Origin: Microbacterium sp. SORGH_AS_1204
GTDB taxonomy: Bacteria > Actinomycetota > Actinomycetes > Actinomycetales > Microbacteriaceae
DNA: 64,000 nt
Assembly (NCBI RefSeq): GCF_030818935.1
Contig: NZ_JAUTBD010000001.1
Location: 3,348,001-3,412,000 of the forward strand
Reading direction: 5' to 3'
The notes beneath the pieces are model-generated. The model ran no database searches, was not told the origin of the DNA, and saw only the letters and a program-made list of their open reading frames with translations. Positions 60,191 through 64,000 of the stretch are shown piece after piece. Both the position numbers and the translations under genes were made by a program. The number at the start of each line of letters is the position of its first letter. The first letter of the stretch is position 1.

Positions 60191-61036
60191 ATGTCCACCG
60201 CAGGCGGACGGCCGGACCAACCTGATTCTTTATCGCTCGGTCGATCGACACCCTCGATGATGGTGTCGATCGACGCGGCGCTCCGACACATCGGCGTGCC
60301 ACAGGCCTTGTCGCGCTCTGTACCGCGATTGCCCTCAGATGCGCAGGCGGTTCTCGTCTACGGCAGTCAAGCGCGCGGAGATGCGGTGCCCGGGTCAGAT
60401 TTGGACCTGCTTGTCCTCGTACCCTTCTCACGCCCGTCATTGAACGCTGGCGATGTCAGCGTCAGTTACTACACTCCTGTCCAACTCGAGACAGGCGTTG
60501 GCAGTCTCTTCGGCGCTCATCTGAGGCGCGACTCGAAAGTCGTTTGGGATCCGAACGCACACATCGCCCCAATCGTTGCGAGTATGGGCGATGTTGACAC
60601 CGAGCGTTTGTTCTCCCGCGCCGCACGCATGTCAGTTCTTTTCAGCACACCGGATCGGGACCTACCGAAGTACTTGCCCGGTCTCCTTCGCCACGCGCGC
60701 TATCTCCTTCGGAGTTGTCTTTACGCGCAAGCGATCGCGAGCGGGCGGCCGTGTTTCTCAGTACGCGAGATTGCGGACCGCCACAGCGACCCGGAACTCG
60801 TGGAACTACTCGCCTCACGGCAGAAGGTCGCCCCAAGAGAGGAGCATCTTCAGGAGTGTCTACGACGGCTGGAGAAACTCCTTGGTGAGTTTGCGCAGAA
60901 CGTTCATGGGTCTCTGGAGGCAACGATCGTGAACGAATGGGGTCGACCAAGCGACCTGCTCTCGGCAGCGTTCCTTGCGCTCGGTTCAACTGGTCACGGC
61001 TCCATGTATGCCGAAGTGGAGAAGATTCTTCTATGA
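60191..61036 (+). CDS. Nucleotidyltransferase (MNT/polymerase-beta-like)
   Basis: A 281-residue protein. The NTase motif is AVLVYGSQARGDAVPGSDLDLLVLVP near 53-78 (GS, then DxD). The C-terminal half is helical (LPKYLPGLLRHARYLLRSCLYAQAIASG and beyond), in the manner of HEPN- or KNTase-C-like partners. ATG 60191 is one of several possible starts (ATG 60257 or 60260 would give MMVSIDAALRHIG). The stop overlaps the ATG of the phosphatase gene. NTase-effector pairs occur in toxin-antitoxin and phage defence systems. Confidence 0.75.
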   Translation: MSTAGGRPDQPDSLSLGRSTPSMMVSIDAALRHIGVPQALSRSVPRLPSDAQAVLVYGSQARGDAVPGSDLDLLVLVPFSRPSLNAGDVSVSYYTPVQLETGVGSLFGAHLRRDSKVVWDPNAHIAPIVASMGDVDTERLFSRAARMSVLFSTPDRDLPKYLPGLLRHARYLLRSCLYAQAIASGRPCFSVREIADRHSDPELVELLASRQKVAPREEHLQECLRRLEKLLGEFAQNVHGSLEATIVNEWGRPSDLLSAAFLALGSTGHGSMYAEVEKILL

Positions 61037-61641
61037 AGAGTCAGACCGCGTTCGTCGGGGACGTGCACGGCAACATAGCAGCCCTTCTGGGCATGTGGCC
61101 CTTGATCTCAACTCATCCCGTCGAGAGGGTCGTGTTCCTCGGCGACTACATCAACAAGGGCCCGAAGTCGGCGCACGTGATCTCGATGCTCCGACAGATC
61201 GCGGACGATGACCGGGTGACTCTCCTCCGGGGCAACCATGAAGTCGCCCTGCTCGATGCGCTGGCGAGAGAGGATCTCGCGCCCTTCCTGAAGATGGGTG
61301 GGGCAATGACCATTCGCTCGTATATCGAGCGCCCCGTCGGTCCAGACGTGTTCCCGGAGTTCGTTGCTGCGCTGCCACAGGAGGACGCCGCTCTGCTGCG
61401 CGGTCTCGAGGAAACCTACGAGACGCACGAGCTCATCGCGAGGCACAGCCCTTGGAAAACACCACCAAGAAAGTACGCGATCTCAGCTCATAGGCCGATC
61501 GGCAGGGTGCCTAGGATCGGACCGGGCGGAGCTCAGATTGACACCGACTGTGGCAACCCAGGCGGGCGTCTGACGGCACTGATGTGGCCTAGTCTGAACT
61601 ACTTGCAGGTCGATGAATATGGAGAGCTCATCCGCTCATAG
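61033..61641 (+). CDS. Metallophosphoesterase of the serine/threonine phosphatase type
   Basis: A 202-residue phosphatase. The metal motifs are in order: AFVGDVHGNIAAL near 6-18, VVFLGDYINKGPKSAHV near 33-49, LLRGNHEVALL near 64-74, and SAHRPIGRVP near 149-158. It ends soon after the last motif (LTALMWPSLNYLQV), so it is a compact enzyme. Translation is coupled to the nucleotidyltransferase by ATGA. One enzyme may add and the other remove a nucleotide or phosphate group. Confidence 0.85.
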   Translation: MKSQTAFVGDVHGNIAALLGMWPLISTHPVERVVFLGDYINKGPKSAHVISMLRQIADDDRVTLLRGNHEVALLDALAREDLAPFLKMGGAMTIRSYIERPVGPDVFPEFVAALPQEDAALLRGLEETYETHELIARHSPWKTPPRKYAISAHRPIGRVPRIGPGGAQIDTDCGNPGGRLTALMWPSLNYLQVDEYGELIRS

Positions 61642-61661
61642 AGAAAAGTCGACTGCAACCC

Positions 61662-63098
61662 TTACTCTCCGTTTCGCGCTGCGTCGAGTTGCCAGCGAGC
61701 GTTCTCGACGCCCTTCGTGTTACCAATCCGAAGATTGATCTCGAGGCAGTCCTGGGCACTCTGGGTAGCGTGAGCAAAGTCACCCGTTGCGCGGTAGCAC
61801 TGAGCCATAACGTGTAACGCGATCGCCTCGCCGTTTGCACTTCCGAACTGTCGATTCAGCGCGAGCGATCGCTTGGCATGCTCGATAGCGGCTGCCGCCT
61901 CACCCTGCCGCAGCAGCACTTGTGCGACAAGGATTGCGGTGTTGGCGTGAAGCGCCGTTGGGGCAACGTTCTCGAGTGCCGACAGCGCTTCGTCGGCGTA
62001 ACCTCTCGCTGTCGCGAGATCGTGTTCATCCACGGCCAGACGTGCGAGATTCGTCAACGACTGAGCGACCTCTGATGCCTGACCACCCGCACGTCGCAAC
62101 TCGAGTGCTTCGAGGAAGACCGCACGCGACCGCGAGAGATCGTTTGTCGCCTGGCAGGCGAGACCGATCTCATCCAAGATCCGGCATCGAACCCGCCGAG
62201 CCTCTGCATCGTCGCCGGTCACTAGCGTGATTGCCTGCTCAAGCCGACCAATAGCGGCGACCGGGTCGCGGCGCCGCCTGAGCACGCTGGCCTGAGCAGC
62301 AAATGCCTCGGCCGCCGCCGCCGAAAAGAGACCTGAACCGCTCGTTTGTGACATCTCAATCGCGGCCTGCGTGGTGGTGTGCGCTTCCTCGAGATCACCC
62401 TCTCGCGCGAGTTGCCGCGCATGAGCGAGCAACTCGACTGGACCGCCTATTGCCGCCGCGCGGCGCAGGTTCGCGCTCCCCGCATCGGCTTGTCCAAGTT
62501 CTATGAGCTTCTCCCCTTCAATACGGAGTCTCGCTGCTCGAAGAACCTCGCGTCCGGTTGACGACACGAGTTCGATGTGACGGGGAGTCTTCACAGTTGA
62601 TTCCGCACCCCATCCGTCCAGTCGCGCCGAGATCTTGTCGGCAAGATCGAGCGCGTCGGCAACTGACTCGAAGAGCATTGAATGAAGCTCGATCATCTGC
62701 GCCTTGAAGGTTGACACCGCGGGTTCAGGAGCGGGGCTGTCGACGAATCCGATCCATACGTCGCGCATCGGTTGGCCGGCTTGTCCAAGCTCGAGCAACC
62801 CCGTGAAGATCTCCTCTTCGGTACCTGACGTGTATCCCCACGAACTCCCTGTCTCGGAACCCCAACGCTCCTTGAATACAGCCACCAGAAAGTGGCACTC
62901 GCTGATGAGTTCATTGATGGCCGCTTGGGCGCGTCGCGCCGTTCCTCGCTTGTTCTCCCACCCAACGACGCTGAAGCGTACTCGACCGCTCGATTGCCGC
63001 TCGTTCCACTCATCCACTGTCCGGCGGAACACGTCGCGTTCTCGATCGGCGTCGCTCGGCGTTGCAAGAAAGATGTTGAGCGGAAGCACGTCGGTCAC
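61662..63098 (-). CDS. DUF4062/TIR-like N-terminal domain fused to TPR repeats
   Basis: A 478-residue protein. Residues 5-140 are a DUF4062-like effector or signal domain: LNIFLATPSDADRERDVFRRTVDEWN, then FSVVGWENKRGTARRAQAAINELISECHFLVAVFKERWG and SGTEEEIFTGLLEL. Residues 210-478 contain about six TPR-like repeats (for example AVFLEALELRRAGGQASEVAQSLTNLARLA and ALENVAPTALHANTAILVAQVLLRQGE). This architecture is common among antiphage and stress-sensing proteins. The GTG at 63098 was chosen because TATGGT (minus sense, 63105-63110) lies 6 nt upstream, suggesting a leaderless transcript starting inside the right end. Confidence 0.78.
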   Translation of the reverse strand: MTDVLPLNIFLATPSDADRERDVFRRTVDEWNERQSSGRVRFSVVGWENKRGTARRAQAAINELISECHFLVAVFKERWGSETGSSWGYTSGTEEEIFTGLLELGQAGQPMRDVWIGFVDSPAPEPAVSTFKAQMIELHSMLFESVADALDLADKISARLDGWGAESTVKTPRHIELVSSTGREVLRAARLRIEGEKLIELGQADAGSANLRRAAAIGGPVELLAHARQLAREGDLEEAHTTTQAAIEMSQTSGSGLFSAAAAEAFAAQASVLRRRRDPVAAIGRLEQAITLVTGDDAEARRVRCRILDEIGLACQATNDLSRSRAVFLEALELRRAGGQASEVAQSLTNLARLAVDEHDLATARGYADEALSALENVAPTALHANTAILVAQVLLRQGEAAAAIEHAKRSLALNRQFGSANGEAIALHVMAQCYRATGDFAHATQSAQDCLEINLRIGNTKGVENARWQLDAARNGE

Positions 63099-63152
63099 GG
63101 CGTGACCATACCGCGCGAACGCGCCCGCGGCGACGCGAACGACTTGCAAGAG

Positions 63153-63253
63153 ACGTCAGCTCGACGAGAAAGTGTCACGACAAAGAGGCCCTGAGGGTGC
63201 GCGTAATGCCCGAGATTCTTGACATTCGGTGTCATCTCGCCGCGTTCCCGACA
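63153..63253. repeat. Right end with terminal inverted repeat and TnsB-type binding sites
   Basis: Counting inward from 63253, the terminal repeat is followed by TGACAC at positions 20-25 (63229-63234) and 77-82 (63172-63177), and TGACGT at 96-101. The asymmetry, with sites at 20, 40 and 61 on the left but 20, 77 and 96 on the right, is typical of Tn7-like elements with distinct ends. Confidence 0.85.
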
Positions 63254-63258
63254 ACGTC
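63254..63258. repeat. Right target-site duplication of the Tn7-like element
   Basis: ACGTC, identical to 40556-40560. It is followed 12 bp later by the start codon of the glycosidase-like gene. Confidence 0.9.
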
Positions 63259-63270
63259 GACGACGTCGAC

Positions 63271-64000
63271 ATGCTCTGGCACCCGCGCGCGCAGAGTGCC
63301 CCCGTGAAGCAGCCGTTCTCGAGTCGCGTGCTGTGGGACATGGTCGACGGCCCGATGCCAAGGGGTCTCCTCGGCGTGGGCAGCGGCGACGTCGTCGTCA
63401 CCCGCGAGGCGCGCAGCCTCTACCTGGGCGGCTACTCTTCGAGCTTCCGCAATCGGCTCTACGTCGCCGACGGGTCGATCGACGGGTCGCTCGCGGAGGC
63501 GTCCTGGCGAGTGCGGACCGACAGACGCGGTCGCGCCGCCGCTCTCGCGCCGGACCCGCCGCGGTCGGCCTGGGACGGCGGCGGTATGCACACCCCCTCG
63601 TATCTGCCCGCGACGGACACCCACCCGGAGCGCATCTACTACGCCGGTCGCAGCGGCCGACGTCACGTGGGAGCGGGGAGCTCATACGCCATCGGCGTGC
63701 TCGAACGCCTCGACGGCCGCTGGCGCCGAACCAGTGACCCGCTCCTTCGCGGCGCGGGAGGCAGGCCCAGCCTGCTCGAGCCCCGCGTCGTGCGAGACGC
63801 CGGACGGCACGTGATGTGGTTCCTCGCGGCGCCGCACGAGGTGGCCCCCGGCGAGCAGCCCGATTACGAGCTGCGCTGCGCGACGAGCGCCGACGGAGTG
63901 ACCGACTGGAGCGAACCTCGTGTCTTCGCCACCTCGACGGAGGGCTTCTTCGATGTGGCACTCACGCGCACGGGCGAACGGTGGTCGTTGATCCTCGCGA
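63271..64000 (+). CDS. Glycosidase-like protein (five-bladed propeller type), N-terminal part
   Basis: An open frame of 243 codons runs from ATG 63271 to the window end. Segments such as GLLGVGSGDVVVTREARSLYLGGYSSSF, HTPSYLPATDTHPERIYYAGRSG, LLEPRVVRDAGRHVMWFLAAP and ELRCATSADGVTDWSEPRVF recall the repeated blades of GH43/GH32/GH117-like enzymes and related carbohydrate-active proteins. No signal peptide is visible. A TAG lies in frame upstream in the pre-insertion sequence, so the gene starts at or near this ATG. The Tn7-like element separates it from its original upstream region. Confidence 0.55.
   Translation, partial: MLWHPRAQSAPVKQPFSSRVLWDMVDGPMPRGLLGVGSGDVVVTREARSLYLGGYSSSFRNRLYVADGSIDGSLAEASWRVRTDRRGRAAALAPDPPRSAWDGGGMHTPSYLPATDTHPERIYYAGRSGRRHVGAGSSYAIGVLERLDGRWRRTSDPLLRGAGGRPSLLEPRVVRDAGRHVMWFLAAPHEVAPGEQPDYELRCATSADGVTDWSEPRVFATSTEGFFDVALTRTGERWSLILA

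Larger units (their letters stand above)
40561..63253. mobile_element. Complete Tn7-like transposon, 22,693 bp, with arsenic and putative defence cargo
   Basis: The two ends are inverted repeats: TGTCGGGAACGCG at 40561-40573 and its complement at 63241-63253. At the same distance (20-25 nt) inside each end lies TGACAC. The flanks carry the 5-bp duplication ACGTC. Inside the left end is an operon for TnsA-, TnsB-, TnsC- and TniQ-like proteins with 4-bp overlaps. Cargo follows, in order: small unknown genes, arsenic resistance, sigma factor, DUF6221, XRE-M78 and partner, AbrB-like pair, nucleotidyltransferase-phosphatase pair, DUF4062-like TPR protein. Base composition of the tns genes is less GC-rich than the host genes. 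No integrase, TnsE, Cas or relaxase genes are present. Confidence 0.93.

Noticed and set aside
62222..62561. Short plus-strand frames within the TPR gene
   Set aside because: Antisense to a long, well-supported TPR reading frame.

Overview
High-GC actinobacterial DNA, most likely a Microbacteriaceae genome close to Microbacterium. The evidence is strong G/C bias at third codon positions, several probable leaderless promoters (a TANNNT box about 6 nt before the start codon), a mycothiol-era gene style with few RNA features, and an interspersed TGAGCCTGTCGAA repeat that I associate with that family. No rRNA, tRNA or CRISPR array was found.

Region 1 (1-15.5 kb) is chromosomal housekeeping and transport. 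It holds the end of an alpha-glucosidase, a LacI regulator, a DUF4190/septum-formation membrane protein with a decayed partial duplicate, a ferredoxin-reductase-type flavoprotein, an M20 amidohydrolase, a complete sugar ABC importer (binding protein plus two permeases), a zinc metallopeptidase, a lipoprotein, a copper-linked CopC/YcnI/membrane-protein operon, a VanZ-RDD protein and a serine hydrolase.

Region 2 (15.6-27.4 kb) is about potassium. A KimA-like APC permease is followed by ArfB and then a kdpF-A-B-C-D-E operon. kdpA and kdpD each carry a one-base insertion in a homopolymer, and kdpB is lengthened by in-frame copies of the interspersed repeat. If the indels are real the Kdp system is dead; if they are sequencing errors it is intact.

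Region 3 (27.4-40.5 kb) is mixed accessory and core DNA: a secreted protein with 228-bp tandem repeats, AraC and XRE regulators, an IS5-family element inserted exactly at the stop codon of a secreted trypsin-like protease, an Ig-like secreted protein, sufS-sufU, a four-copy 137-bp tandem array, a DUF1801 protein, and an ArsR-SRPBCC pair.

Region 4 (40,561-63,253) is a complete 22.7-kb Tn7-like transposon. It has 13-bp perfect terminal inverted repeats starting TGTCGGGAACGCG, internal TGACAC sites at matching distances, and a 5-bp target duplication ACGTC on both sides. It encodes TnsA-, TnsB-, TnsC- and TniQ/TnsD-like proteins in one overlapping operon. The TniQ protein carries five tandem treble-clef zinc repeats, plus a frameshifted sixth just downstream, which may be an unusual modular target-recognition device. 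Cargo is small unknown genes and regulators; an arsenic module (ArsN1, ArsR, flavin monooxygenase, ArsC, ArsR-ArsC fusion, aquaglyceroporin, CoA-disulfide-reductase-like enzyme) without ArsB or Acr3; a sigma-factor gene flanked by two similar small ORFs; a DUF6221 protein; an XRE-M78 protease with a CxCxxC partner; an AbrB-like pair; and, at the right end, a nucleotidyltransferase, a metallophosphatase and a DUF4062-like TPR protein that look like defence genes.

Region 5 (63,271-64,000) is the start of a glycosidase-like gene. The transposon landed just upstream of its start codon.
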